DNA of 64,000 nt from Bacteroidales bacterium (GCA_012729335.1 JAAYDJ010000037.1:1-64000); one strand, 5' to 3'. Counted from the first letter of the stretch, positions 24,726 to 33,768 are shown. Translations and numbers: made by a program. The notes: generated by a model not told the origin, from the letters alone.

Positions 24726-26627
24726 ATGAAGAAACTTATTGTTGTTTTAGTGCTGATATGTCTCTCGGTGACAGGGATAGGGCAGCAGGTCCTTCCGCCC
24801 CGGCTGATAGTTCGCGCCGACGACATGGGCTCATTCCAGGCCAGCAATGGGGCATCCCTGCGCAGCGCCACCCACGGAATCGTCACCTCTGTGGAGGTGA
24901 TGGCGGTAGCTCCCTGGTTCCCGGAGGCTGCGCGGATGCTACGCGAAAACCCGGGTATTGACGTGGGACTTCACCTGGTCCTCACCAGCGAATGGGATCT
25001 TGTCAAATGGAGGCCCCTGACCCACTGCCCCGGACTCACCGACGGCAACGGCTATTTCCAGCCCCGGCTCTTCCCCGACAATAACTATCCGGGAGGAGCC
25101 ATCATGGAACAAAAATGGACCACTGAGGAGATAGAGCGGGAGTTCAGGGCGCAGATTGAACTGGCCCTGAAGAATATCCCCCACATCACCCACCTCTCAG
25201 GCCATATGGGATCCACGGCTTTTGACCCCCGGGTGGCGGAAATCACCGCCCGCCTGGCCGAAGAGTTTCATCTGCCCTGTGTGGACCGCAATCTGATGGC
25301 TTATGTTAATCAGGAGGGCGGGGACCAATCCGGTTCCGGAGAGAAGAAAAGTTCCGGGGCTTCTGCCTTTGAGGGGCCTGAGATCCATTTTGCCGGTTTT
25401 GCCGGGCCCCATGCCACTCAGCGGGAGAAAACCGAAAGTTTCATCGCCATGCTCAACACCCTGGAAAAGGGAAAAACATATGTATTTGTGGAGCATCCGG
25501 CTTACAATACCCCCGAGATGCAGGCGGTTCACCACATCGGGTATGAGGATGTGGCCGTCGACCGGCAGGGGGTTGCCGACCTTTTCACCAGTGAGCGGGT
25601 TAAACAGGTCATTGGTGAGAGGGGCATATCCCTGGTCAGCTATAATGCGGTGACCAAGGCGCTCCCCCGGAGTACTCCGGAAGCCGAGAAGGTGGATCCC
25701 CGGGGCATCAGTGACTATTTTGGGGCCGTGAAGCAAAGCGGCCAGGAATTGCATAGTGTGATGGTGTTGCGTCATGGCAGGGTGGTCGCTGAAAGGTGGT
25801 TTCACGGGCATGGCCCGGCCATTCCCCATGTCATGCATTCGGTGAGTAAAACCTGGACTTCCACGGCGGTGGGTTTTGCCGTGCAGGAGGGACTCCTGAA
25901 GGTAAGCGACAAGGTCATCAGGTTTTTCCCTGAGGAATTGCCCAAAGAGGTGACTCCCTGGCTGGCTGATCTGGAGATCCGGGACTTGCTCACCATGTCG
26001 GTGGGGCATGCCACGGAGCCTTCGGTCGACAGGACGCGGCCTGACATGAGCTGGGAAGAGATCTTTCTGGCCCATCCCATCACCTATGAACCAGGCACGA
26101 AATACCTTTACAACAGCATGGCCACCTATATGGTGGCGGCGATCCTGCAGAAGGTGACGGGTCAGACGGTACTCGACTATCTCTACCCGCGGTTGCTGCG
26201 CCCCCTGGGGGTCACCGGTGCCGTCTGGGAAACCAGTCCGTCGGGGGTGAACTGCGGCGGCTGGGGACTCCATATCAAAACCGAGGATATGGCCAAACTG
26301 GGGCAGTTCTATTTACAGAAAGGCAAGTGGAACGGCCGGCAGCTGCTGAACGAAGCCTGGTTTGAAGAAGCTACGAAAGCACATATTACGCAACCCCCGC
26401 AGTGGTTCCCTGAAGACGGCAACCCCCGGGAGAGTGACTGGGTTCAGGGTTATGGTTACCAGATTTGGCGCTGCCGGCACAATGCCTTCAGGGCTGACGG
26501 CGCCGTGGGACAATTCATCATCGTCATCCCCGACAAGGATGCCGTCGTGGTTACCACCGCCAATATCCAGGATATGCAGGGGGAGATCAACCTGATCTGG
26601 GAACATCTCCTTCCGGCCATGAACTAG
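24726..26627 (+). CDS. ChbG/YdjC-type deacetylase fused to a beta-lactamase-fold serine hydrolase
   Basis: This 633-residue secreted protein has a signal at 1-20. Residues about 25-300 match ChbG/HpnK/YdjC carbohydrate deacetylases: VRADDMGSF (31-35, metal Asp), GLHLVLTSEW (81-90), HLSGHMG (His156/160) and FVEHPAY (257-258). Residues about 325-633 are a class-C beta-lactamase/esterase-fold domain with SVSK (372-375, SxxK), YNS (462-464, YxN) and GAVGQ (592-596) where a KTG-like motif is expected. All motifs look intact in both halves. Family knowledge suggests de-N- or de-O-acetylation of sugars plus an ester or amide hydrolase; the substrate is unknown. It is transcribed away from the pectin cluster and converges with the FAD enzyme. 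Confidence 0.85.
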   Translation: MKKLIVVLVLICLSVTGIGQQVLPPRLIVRADDMGSFQASNGASLRSATHGIVTSVEVMAVAPWFPEAARMLRENPGIDVGLHLVLTSEWDLVKWRPLTHCPGLTDGNGYFQPRLFPDNNYPGGAIMEQKWTTEEIEREFRAQIELALKNIPHITHLSGHMGSTAFDPRVAEITARLAEEFHLPCVDRNLMAYVNQEGGDQSGSGEKKSSGASAFEGPEIHFAGFAGPHATQREKTESFIAMLNTLEKGKTYVFVEHPAYNTPEMQAVHHIGYEDVAVDRQGVADLFTSERVKQVIGERGISLVSYNAVTKALPRSTPEAEKVDPRGISDYFGAVKQSGQELHSVMVLRHGRVVAERWFHGHGPAIPHVMHSVSKTWTSTAVGFAVQEGLLKVSDKVIRFFPEELPKEVTPWLADLEIRDLLTMSVGHATEPSVDRTRPDMSWEEIFLAHPITYEPGTKYLYNSMATYMVAAILQKVTGQTVLDYLYPRLLRPLGVTGAVWETSPSGVNCGGWGLHIKTEDMAKLGQFYLQKGKWNGRQLLNEAWFEEATKAHITQPPQWFPEDGNPRESDWVQGYGYQIWRCRHNAFRADGAVGQFIIVIPDKDAVVVTTANIQDMQGEINLIWEHLLPAMN

Positions 26628-26709
26628 AGGCTGTCGCCGGGCTCCGGAAGGTCAGGGCAGATTCCCTCCAGACAGCCCGTTACCAGAGGCCTTTCCGCCG
26701 GGAGAAGCC

Positions 26710-28434
26710 TTATTCATTCAGAATCTGGCCCTTGGAAAGCAGCGCTTCTCTCAGTGCAGGGTAGGGGATCTCCTGCACCGCAATGTTACGGTCGATGGCC
26801 ATACAAGCCGCCACGGCGGCCGATTGTCCCAGGATCATAAATACCGGCTCCATCCGGATGGAGCCGTAAGCGATATGGGTTGCCGACACACAAACGGGGA
26901 CCAGCAGGTTGGTGCAATCCTCCCTCCTGGGGACGACTGATCCATAGGCGATGGCATAGGGCCCAGGCAGTTCCAGGCCCACATCCCCCTCATTCTGAAC
27001 GTTTCCGTTTTCGTCGATATAACGCTGGACGTTGTGGGAGTCTATGGTATAGGAACCCATGCCAATCGATTCTGGAGTAGGGCAGCGACGTGTCAGTTCG
27101 TTTTCGGTCATCACATATCCACCCCGCATCCGGCGCGACTCCCTGATGTACAACTGATGGGGCCATCCGCCATGGTCTGTAAACTCATCGGCCGCCAGTC
27201 CCCACGCTCCCATTTTGTCTCGAATGGTTTCCGGAACTCGCCTGTCGTGGCTCATAAACCACAGCAACCCCTTCTGGTACTCCTCATGGGCTTTGATGAT
27301 TTCCCTGCGCTGTGCATAGGAAGCCCCGGGATAGTCGTAATTCATGCCGAGGTAGTCGCTGCTGACGGGGCCGTGGTTGTTGGTGTCGGTTTTCCGGTTG
27401 GGAAGGGCATCGAATTTGTCGAAGACTTCGCTCCATCCCCGTTCGAAAACCCTGGCCAGCAGTTCATATTGGGTGGAGTCATAGTTCGCGGGGCGGGGGA
27501 AGGGAATCCTGTTGGCGGGGTGGTCGGTCATGCACAACCGGAAGCAGTAAGCCTGGATGCGGTGATCGGCCGATCCGTTTTCACCCGGTGGATCAGGACT
27601 TACCAGGGGCAGGAGTCCGCTTCCGGGGTCCCCCGGAATCTTGTAAGCGCTTACAGGCTCCTTCAACACCAGGAAGTTGTGGCGATGGTGCCAGGCCCCT
27701 TTCTGGACCCCATTCCATTGTTCGCCGAATTCTGCGTTGCTTTCGCGGCCGGTGACAAAACCTACGCCTGCCGCAGCCATCAGGTCCCCCTCATAGGTGG
27801 CATCCATAAACATTTGGCCTTTGAAGATCATGCCCGAAAGGGTGGTGATCGAAACGATCCTCCCCTTTTTCAGAATCACCCCCTTCTCCCGGTCAAGCCA
27901 TTCATTCCGGAATACAGGGATAGCGTATTCGCGGATATAATCCTCGAATATCTGTTCGGCTACATGGGGCTCAAAGAGCCACATGGTGCGGTTTTGGCCA
28001 TCGATGGCGGGTGTGCCCTGCCCTTTGTTTCCGAATTCTGCGGATTTCTGCCATCTCCAGGCCGAATCGCTCTGGTAGTGAAGCCATACCCGGTGATAAA
28101 AGTCACGTGACAATCCGCCGATGGTCTCCTTCCTTCCCGTATCGGTGTATCCCAGTCCGCCCGAGGTGAGCCCACCGGGATGGAGGTCGGGGGAGACCAC
28201 CGCCACGCTTTTCCCGGAGCGGATGACTTCTACCGCGGCGATGATGGCCGCCGATGTTCCACCGTAGATGACGACATCGGCTTGGACCACCCTCCTCCCG
28301 TTTACTGGGGATGAAGGCATTCGACTGGCTTCAGCCAGACCAGGTAAAAGGATCAGAAATGCCAGACCCAGGATCAGTAGTATGGCAGAAATAAAAAGGT
28401 CTCTTTTGGGACGAAGATAAGGGATGTGGATCAT
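26710..28434 (-). CDS. FAD-dependent oxidoreductase (FAD_oxidored family), exported
   Basis: I start this 574-residue protein at the ATG at 28434, which overlaps the stop of the CstA-like gene as ATGA. The frame runs further upstream, but that part is only antisense-like filler inside cstA. The N-terminus has a hydrophobic signal or anchor (FISAILLILGLAFLILLPGLA). Next is a dinucleotide-binding beta-alpha-beta (ADVVIYGGTSAAIIAAVEVIRSG), GGLTSGGLGYTD, FMDATYEGDLMAAAGV and a C-terminal FAD block (MEPVFMILGQSAAVAACMA). Such proteins are frequent in Bacteroidota polysaccharide regions and probably oxidise a sugar or sugar acid outside the cytoplasm. The substrate is not known. Confidence 0.85.
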   Translation of the reverse strand: MIHIPYLRPKRDLFISAILLILGLAFLILLPGLAEASRMPSSPVNGRRVVQADVVIYGGTSAAIIAAVEVIRSGKSVAVVSPDLHPGGLTSGGLGYTDTGRKETIGGLSRDFYHRVWLHYQSDSAWRWQKSAEFGNKGQGTPAIDGQNRTMWLFEPHVAEQIFEDYIREYAIPVFRNEWLDREKGVILKKGRIVSITTLSGMIFKGQMFMDATYEGDLMAAAGVGFVTGRESNAEFGEQWNGVQKGAWHHRHNFLVLKEPVSAYKIPGDPGSGLLPLVSPDPPGENGSADHRIQAYCFRLCMTDHPANRIPFPRPANYDSTQYELLARVFERGWSEVFDKFDALPNRKTDTNNHGPVSSDYLGMNYDYPGASYAQRREIIKAHEEYQKGLLWFMSHDRRVPETIRDKMGAWGLAADEFTDHGGWPHQLYIRESRRMRGGYVMTENELTRRCPTPESIGMGSYTIDSHNVQRYIDENGNVQNEGDVGLELPGPYAIAYGSVVPRREDCTNLLVPVCVSATHIAYGSIRMEPVFMILGQSAAVAACMAIDRNIAVQEIPYPALREALLSKGQILNE

Positions 28435-29864
28435 GGCTTTGTGATCAGATGGTTTTTCCTGTGGAGGAGGAATGCGGTTCCGGCCACAAGTGAGGCCAGA
28501 ATGCCGGCAGGCGCAGCGATATTCAGGGAGAGGGCGAATCCTTCCGGAGCGAAAAGGAGGTAAGCGGTAATCACGGCCGTCATGAAGAGGGCCGGCAAAA
28601 ACGTGACCAGGTAAGCCCACCGTCGTCGGGCCAGGTAAAGGGTGATCGTCCAGAGCACGAGCGTTGCCAGGGTTTGGTTGGCCCAGGCAAAATAGCGCCA
28701 GATGATGTCAAAATCGGTTTGGGTCAGCACAAATCCTGCGGCAAAGAGGGGGAGGGAGATCAGCAGCCGGTTTTTCACGGGGCCCTGCCTTAGTTTCAGG
28801 AAGTCGGCCACGATCAGGCGTGCGCTCCGGAAGGCGGTATCGCCCGAGGTAATGGGAGCGGCCACCACGCCGAGCAGGGCCAGGGCTCCTCCCACTTTTC
28901 CCAGAAGGGAGTTGGAGATGAGATTGACTACCCAGGCGGCGTTTCCCTGGTGTTCAGCCATGATCTGGTTGAGCTGTCCGATGCCTCCGAAAAAACTCAT
29001 GCTGATTGTGGCCCAGATCATGGCCACCACCGACTCGGTGATCATCGCCCCATAAAAGACGCGTCGCCCCAGTCTCTCCCCGGTTATGCAGCGTGCCATC
29101 AGGGGCGATTGCGTGGCATGAAAACCGGAGATGGCCCCGCAGGCTATGGTGATGAACAGCATCGGAAAGACCGGGAATTTTTCGGGTTGCGCATGGAAGT
29201 TCCGGAGGGTGTCAAAGGTGAGCTCCGGGATGTGATACCCTTTGACCAGCAGCGCCCCGATCAATCCTACAGCCATGAACACCAGGGCGAAGCCGAAGAC
29301 CGGATAAATGCGGCCGATGATCTTGTCAATGGGCAGCATGGTGGCCAGAATATAGTAGATGAACACGACCCATACCCAGAAGGTCATCGTCAGCACATCA
29401 GGGGTGAGGCTTTCCAGGATTTTTGCGGGGCCGGTGATGAAGACTGCGCCCACGATGACCATCAGGAGCACCGTGAATCCGCGTGCCGCCTGTTTGGTGG
29501 CCTTCCCCAGGTAAATGCCGATGATTTCGGTGATGCTCATCCCGCGGTGACGGATGGAGAGCATGCCGCTGAAATAGTCATGGACGGCGCCGGCAAAGAC
29601 CCCTCCCAGGACGATCCAGAGGTAGGCCACAGGCCCCCACATGGCCCCGGCTACAGCCCCAAAGATGGGACCCAGTCCGGCTATGTTCAGAAACTGGATC
29701 AGAAAAACCCGCCACCATGGCATCGGTACATAGTCTACACCGTCGGCCATGGTCAATGCCGGCGTGGGATGTGATCCATCGGCCCCTTCGATGCGTTCCA
29801 GAAGCCGGGAGTAGAGGAAATACCCCATCAGCAGGATGATCAGGGCTACAGTAAAGGTTATCAT
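28431..29864 (-). CDS. CstA-family carbon-starvation transporter
   Basis: This 477-residue membrane protein is started at the ATG at 29864 (a TTG lies 12 nt upstream). It is strongly hydrophobic, with about a dozen transmembrane helices, and has the CstA blocks QFLNIAGLGPIFGAVAGAMWGP, AGAVHDYFSGMLSIRHRG, CGAISGFHATQSPLMARC and PITSGDTAFRSARL. CstA proteins take up peptides or pyruvate. This version is shorter than the roughly 700-residue E. coli protein, as is common in Bacteroidota. Its stop overlaps the start of the FAD-oxidoreductase gene by four bases, so the two products are made together. Confidence 0.9.
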   Translation of the reverse strand: MITFTVALIILLMGYFLYSRLLERIEGADGSHPTPALTMADGVDYVPMPWWRVFLIQFLNIAGLGPIFGAVAGAMWGPVAYLWIVLGGVFAGAVHDYFSGMLSIRHRGMSITEIIGIYLGKATKQAARGFTVLLMVIVGAVFITGPAKILESLTPDVLTMTFWVWVVFIYYILATMLPIDKIIGRIYPVFGFALVFMAVGLIGALLVKGYHIPELTFDTLRNFHAQPEKFPVFPMLFITIACGAISGFHATQSPLMARCITGERLGRRVFYGAMITESVVAMIWATISMSFFGGIGQLNQIMAEHQGNAAWVVNLISNSLLGKVGGALALLGVVAAPITSGDTAFRSARLIVADFLKLRQGPVKNRLLISLPLFAAGFVLTQTDFDIIWRYFAWANQTLATLVLWTITLYLARRRWAYLVTFLPALFMTAVITAYLLFAPEGFALSLNIAAPAGILASLVAGTAFLLHRKNHLITKP

Positions 29865-29934
29865 ATTTTTCCGCAAAGGGAAAACCCGGGCGGCTGCCCC
29901 TTGGGTCTTCCAAAGGTTTATGTTCTGTAAGGTC

Positions 29935-29942
29935 CAAAATTA
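29935..29942 (-). promoter_or_regulatory. Possible -7 box of the cstA promoter
   Basis: The minus strand reads TAATTTTG, matching the Bacteroidota -7 consensus TAnnTTTG, about 70 nt upstream of the cstA ATG. No clear TTG lies at the right distance further upstream, so only the -7 element supports it. Confidence 0.35.
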
Positions 29943-30024
29943 ACAAACTTCGCTTCGAATATGTACGTGCTGTTACAGGTTGCCGGATTAATTCTATTTT
30001 TATGAGCGAAAACAAATCCTTCAG

Positions 30025-31170
30025 ATGTTAAAGAAAGTGGTGACCATGATCGTGGGGGCGCTTTGGGTGCTGCTTCCTTTGGCCAGTTATGGTTTAAAGC
30101 CCGCAGGGGCTGATCCGGGGGCCCATCCTCCGCGGATTATACGCACCTGCTGTATGTTTGGCACCAGGGTAGGGGTTTTTGGGATCCCCTTTCTTAAACT
30201 GTCGGCGGTGACCAGTCTGGACAAGATGGGGAGTCACCGTTTTCTGGGTGGAAGTTCTGAGAACAACGGGGTGGTGTATACCCGGAAGGGGGGATTTATC
30301 GACATGGGTCACCTGCGTGACAATGCCGACTGGGCGGCATGGCTTTATGCACTCTTGCTGGTTCACCGCGATGATTCTCTCATGGAGGTGGAACTGGGGT
30401 ACGAGGGGGGCGAAAAGCGGCTGGAGGTGGTTCTTCCGCGGGAAGCCGGAGATGAGGACCTGCTCCTTCTGGCCGGTCGCATGGCTTATGACCTGGCCGT
30501 ATGGCATGAAATCGCCACCTGGTATGGGGTCTCCTCCGTACCCCTGGTCTCTGAGCAATATTCCAGTTTCTCGGTGGAGGATACCTACTCCAATCTTCTG
30601 GGCATTCTTCTGGGCATGGAAGCCATTCGCAGTGAGCTTCCCTATGAGGAGGCCATGACGGCCCTGGTGGCCGCAAAATTACAGGACCTCGGGGGCGTGC
30701 TCACCACGGAAGAGACGGTCGCCGCCATGGAAAGCGTCCGCGACATCTGGTGGACCCGTGTCAAACGATACCCCAGTGCCAAGGTGGTGATGCTCCGGAA
30801 TGTCCAGCCCTATCGTCCCGTGTTCCCCATTCTGACGGGCTATGATCAGCCAGCTCCGGAATCCCTGCCCCCGCTTCTGCTTCCCACCCTGACCACCCAG
30901 GGCGATACCCTCACCGGTTACTATACCTTATCTGTAAGTGTCAACCGGAAATTTCCCGTCAGGAGGCTTTTCCCCGGACGCACAATAACGCAGGTCACCC
31001 AAAAAGATTTTCCCCTTTTCATCGCCGATATCAATGCGGAATACGCTACCGGTTTCCTCGTACCCCGCAGGTTGAGGCAGCTCGGGGTGGAAAATGCCAC
31101 CGCCGGCCACCGGGAAAAGAAACACCAGCGACAACCTAAAATCCCACACCATGAAAATCCTAAGGGCTGA
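30025..31170 (+). CDS. DUF4056-family protein
   Basis: This 381-residue protein has a signal peptide (MLKKVVTMIVGALWVLLPLASYG). It carries the DUF4056 signature: PPRIIRTCCMFGTRVGV, GGSSENNGVVYTRKGGFIDMGHLRDNADW and YDLAVWHEIATWYG. The DMGHLRD and WHEIATW blocks have His/Asp/Glu residues that could bind a metal, but no activity is known to me. It overlaps the following DoxX fusion gene by 20 nt, suggesting translational coupling. It is divergent from cstA. Confidence 0.8.
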   Translation: MLKKVVTMIVGALWVLLPLASYGLKPAGADPGAHPPRIIRTCCMFGTRVGVFGIPFLKLSAVTSLDKMGSHRFLGGSSENNGVVYTRKGGFIDMGHLRDNADWAAWLYALLLVHRDDSLMEVELGYEGGEKRLEVVLPREAGDEDLLLLAGRMAYDLAVWHEIATWYGVSSVPLVSEQYSSFSVEDTYSNLLGILLGMEAIRSELPYEEAMTALVAAKLQDLGGVLTTEETVAAMESVRDIWWTRVKRYPSAKVVMLRNVQPYRPVFPILTGYDQPAPESLPPLLLPTLTTQGDTLTGYYTLSVSVNRKFPVRRLFPGRTITQVTQKDFPLFIADINAEYATGFLVPRRLRQLGVENATAGHREKKHQRQPKIPHHENPKG

Positions 31171-32815
31171 AATGGGCAAATGGGCCATCACCTTATTACG
31201 CATGGCCATCGGCTGGCATTTCCTGTATGAAGGATTTGTAAAGCTCGTGGCCGGAAACTGGAGTTCTTTCAGTTACCTGGCCAACACCTCCGGACCGCTT
31301 TCCGGTTTCTTTCACTGGCTGGCCTCGGATCCGTCATTGCTCAGGGCGGTCGATTTTCTCAATATATGGGGATTGCTGCTTATTGGGGCGGCCCTTTTCC
31401 TGGGGGTGTGGGTGCGAGGCGCCATGGCGGGCGGCATCCTGCTTTTATTGCTCTATTTTGCAGCCTATCCTCCTTTTGGAAGCAGTCTGCTCCACAATAC
31501 CGGGGGGCAGTTTTTTCTGGTTGACCGGAATCTGCTGGAATCCCTGACCTTGCTGCTTCTCCTTGTCATTCCTGAAAAAGGATATGGATTGTTTGCCCTG
31601 GCAGGTCACCTGCGGGGCAGGGCCCCGTCGCATTCCGGGGGACTTCCTGTTGCTGCGACGGACGATAGGATCTCCGGAGATTCCGGAACCCGGGAACAGG
31701 AGGGTACTCCGGCGGGAGAGGAAGCCTCCTTCGGAGAGGAAGCCTCCGCCGGCGGGAATGGCCAGGCAGGCGCAGATGAGCCGGCCGGCGAAGTATCGCC
31801 GACGCGGCGGGAGGTGGTCAGGAACCTGGTCTCCCTGCCTCTTTTGGGAGTCATGGGTTGGGGGGCCCACCGGGTAAGCCAGGAGATGGGCGTAGACACC
31901 CTCTCTGGAGCCACCATACAGCTCAAAACGGCTGACCTGCGCAAACTGGAGGGGAAACTGCCCTTCGGAAAAATCGGCGGCCACCAGATCAGCCGGCTGG
32001 TGATGGGCGGAAACCTTATCGGCGGCTGGGCCCACTCACGCGACCTGCTTTACGTACCCTCCCTCTTCCGGGCTTACAACACCGAAAAGAAGATCTTTGA
32101 TACCCTCATCCTGTGTGAAAAGGCCGGTATCAACACCATTAATATAGGGTATCCCTCAAACGGACTCCTTGCCAAATACAAGAAAATCACGGGGAGTACA
32201 CTGCAGGTGATTTCACAGGTGGCCCCCGACATGGACAAGGGGGACTATTTTGGGCAGATCAATGGCGCTATTGATGCAGGAGCCGATATTCTGCAGGTCC
32301 AGGGAAACTGGTGCGACTGGCTGGTGCGCGACGGGAAGAGTGAAGTGATCGCCGCCATGCTTGAGCGCATCCGAAGCCAGGGATACCTGGCCGGACTGGG
32401 GGCTCATACGGTAGATTCCCTGATCGCCTGTGAAGAAAAGGGCATTCTTCCCGACTACTATATGCAGACCATGCACCATGACCAATACTGGTCGGCGCAC
32501 CCGCGCGAAAAACGGGTTCCCTTTGAGGTCGATGGCATGAAATATCCCGATCACGACCGGTTCCATGACAACTGTTTCTGCCTGTTTCCCGAGCGGACTG
32601 TTGAATTTGTGAACAGGACCACGCTGCCTGTCATGGGGTTTAAAGTACTGGCCGCTGGGGCCATCGCCCCCGAGGATGGTTTCAGATGGGCCTTTGAAAA
32701 CGGCGCCGATTTTATCTGCGTGGGCATGTTCGATTTTCAGGTGGTCGACGATGTGAATATCGTCCTCCACACCCTGGGGAACCTCCCCGAAAGAAAACGC
32801 CGGTGGTTCGCCTGA
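31151..32815 (+). CDS. DoxX-like membrane domain fused via a Tat-like segment to an aldo/keto-reductase-like barrel
   Basis: This 554-residue protein is started at the ATG at 31151. Residues about 1-155 are a DoxX/MauE-type four-helix membrane domain (LLRMAIGWHFLYEGFVKL, IWGLLLIGAALFLGVWVRG, GGILLLLLYFAAYPP). Residues about 156-215 are a low-complexity Gly/Glu/Ala hinge with a repeated GEEAS. Then comes TRREVVRNLVSLPLLGVMG (Arg219-Arg220), which looks just like a Tat signal of an originally separate protein. Residues about 270-554 form a TIM-barrel related to aldo/keto reductases (ISRLVMGGNLIGGWAHSRDL, AGINTINIGYPSNG, GFKVLAAGAIAPEDGF). The result would be a membrane-anchored, periplasmic barrel. 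Substrate and cofactor are unknown; the usual AKR Asp-Tyr-Lys-His set was not clearly found. Confidence 0.75.
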   Translation: MKILRAEMGKWAITLLRMAIGWHFLYEGFVKLVAGNWSSFSYLANTSGPLSGFFHWLASDPSLLRAVDFLNIWGLLLIGAALFLGVWVRGAMAGGILLLLLYFAAYPPFGSSLLHNTGGQFFLVDRNLLESLTLLLLLVIPEKGYGLFALAGHLRGRAPSHSGGLPVAATDDRISGDSGTREQEGTPAGEEASFGEEASAGGNGQAGADEPAGEVSPTRREVVRNLVSLPLLGVMGWGAHRVSQEMGVDTLSGATIQLKTADLRKLEGKLPFGKIGGHQISRLVMGGNLIGGWAHSRDLLYVPSLFRAYNTEKKIFDTLILCEKAGINTINIGYPSNGLLAKYKKITGSTLQVISQVAPDMDKGDYFGQINGAIDAGADILQVQGNWCDWLVRDGKSEVIAAMLERIRSQGYLAGLGAHTVDSLIACEEKGILPDYYMQTMHHDQYWSAHPREKRVPFEVDGMKYPDHDRFHDNCFCLFPERTVEFVNRTTLPVMGFKVLAAGAIAPEDGFRWAFENGADFICVGMFDFQVVDDVNIVLHTLGNLPERKRRWFA

Positions 32816-32910
32816 CGGGCCCTGGGGTTTCCCCTTAACACCAGCCGGATAGCCATATCTTCCCGCATGCCAGGTCAATTGAAGAGTGAGGTTAAGGTCA
32901 AGGGCCTGCA

Positions 32911-32984
32911 GTCTCTTTGTCTCTCCGCTCTCCGCTCTCAGTCTCTTCGCTCTCCGTCTCTCCGTCTCTCCCCCTCTAAGTCTC
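32911..32984. repeat. Pyrimidine-rich TCTCCG-type simple repeat
   Basis: A 74-nt stretch with almost only C and T on the plus strand, broken by single G or A bases. It is built from irregular TCTCCG, TCTCTC and GTCTCT units. It lies between two convergent genes and runs a few bases into the 3' end of the YgjP-like gene, whose stop is at 32976-32978. Confidence 0.8.
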
Positions 32985-33707
32985 CTGATTCAGGTGAGGC
33001 AGCAGGTGATGGGGGGAGTATTTTCTGATTTCAGCTTTTAACCGGGCAGCCTGATGGCCGGTGAGTTCGTCGAGGAGGCGATGGAATTCAGGACCATGGT
33101 TTTTTACTCTGGTATGGGCCAGTTCATGGAGTATGACATAATCGATGAGGTGGCCGGGGAGTTTCATCAGGTGCAGGTTGAGGCTGATGTGGTTGCGGTG
33201 TGAACAGCTGCCCCAGTTGCTTTTATTGTTGCGGATGGTTATTTTTCCGAAGGAAAGGCCGGTTTGGCCCGCCAGTTCCATTACTCTGCCGGGGAGGTAT
33301 TTCCGGGCTTCCCAGCGGTAGATCTCCGTCATGATGGCGGTCACCTTTTCCATTCCTTCATGTCCGGTGCGTTCACCAGCCTCCGGGAGGGTGATCACCA
33401 TTTCAAAACCTTTCTGCCTGACCGTAGTTTTCAGTCCGCCCCTGACAATCAATACCGTATGATAACGGGTTTTAAACGGGATGTTTTCGGGGTAGGGGGA
33501 AACCTGCCGCTGCCGTTCCAGTTGGCCGAGGATCCATTCGGTGTGCTGCCCTACGAACCGCTCCGCCTCCCTGAAGGGGACATGAACCGGATAGGAAACC
33601 AGAATCTTTCTTCCCGGTCTGACACTGAGTTTGATGGTTCTGGAGGCGGCATGCCGGCGAAAAATCACCTCACCCACGGGATTGATATGAACCACTTTTA
33701 CCGACAT
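32976..33707 (-). CDS. YgjP-type (DUF45) zinc metallopeptidase-like protein
   Basis: This 243-residue cytoplasmic protein shows the YgjP/M48-like layout: an N-terminal beta region with SRTIKLSVRPGRKILVSYP, ITIRNNKSNWGSCSHRNHISLNLHLMKLP, and the zinc motif VILHELAH (HExxH), followed by KNHGPEFHRLLDEL with the third ligand His. I start it at the ATG at 33707 rather than at an upstream codon at 33743, because a TATCTTTG promoter box at 33741-33748 would sit on the longer version. Its function in the cell is not established. It is divergent from the unknown gene at 33755. Confidence 0.87.
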   Translation of the reverse strand: MSVKVVHINPVGEVIFRRHAASRTIKLSVRPGRKILVSYPVHVPFREAERFVGQHTEWILGQLERQRQVSPYPENIPFKTRYHTVLIVRGGLKTTVRQKGFEMVITLPEAGERTGHEGMEKVTAIMTEIYRWEARKYLPGRVMELAGQTGLSFGKITIRNNKSNWGSCSHRNHISLNLHLMKLPGHLIDYVILHELAHTRVKNHGPEFHRLLDELTGHQAARLKAEIRKYSPHHLLPHLNQET

Positions 33708-33740
33708 GCGTATATATAAAAAAAAGAGTATATTTAGAAC

Positions 33741-33768
33741 CAAAGATAACCAATATGGAATACAACAA
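33741..33768 (-). promoter_or_regulatory. Promoter of the YgjP-like gene
   Basis: On the minus strand, TTG (33768-33766), a 17-nt spacer and TATCTTTG (33748-33741) match the Bacteroidota sigma-factor consensus, with transcription expected to start near 33735. The upstream element lies inside the beginning of the divergent gene at 33755. Confidence 0.5.
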
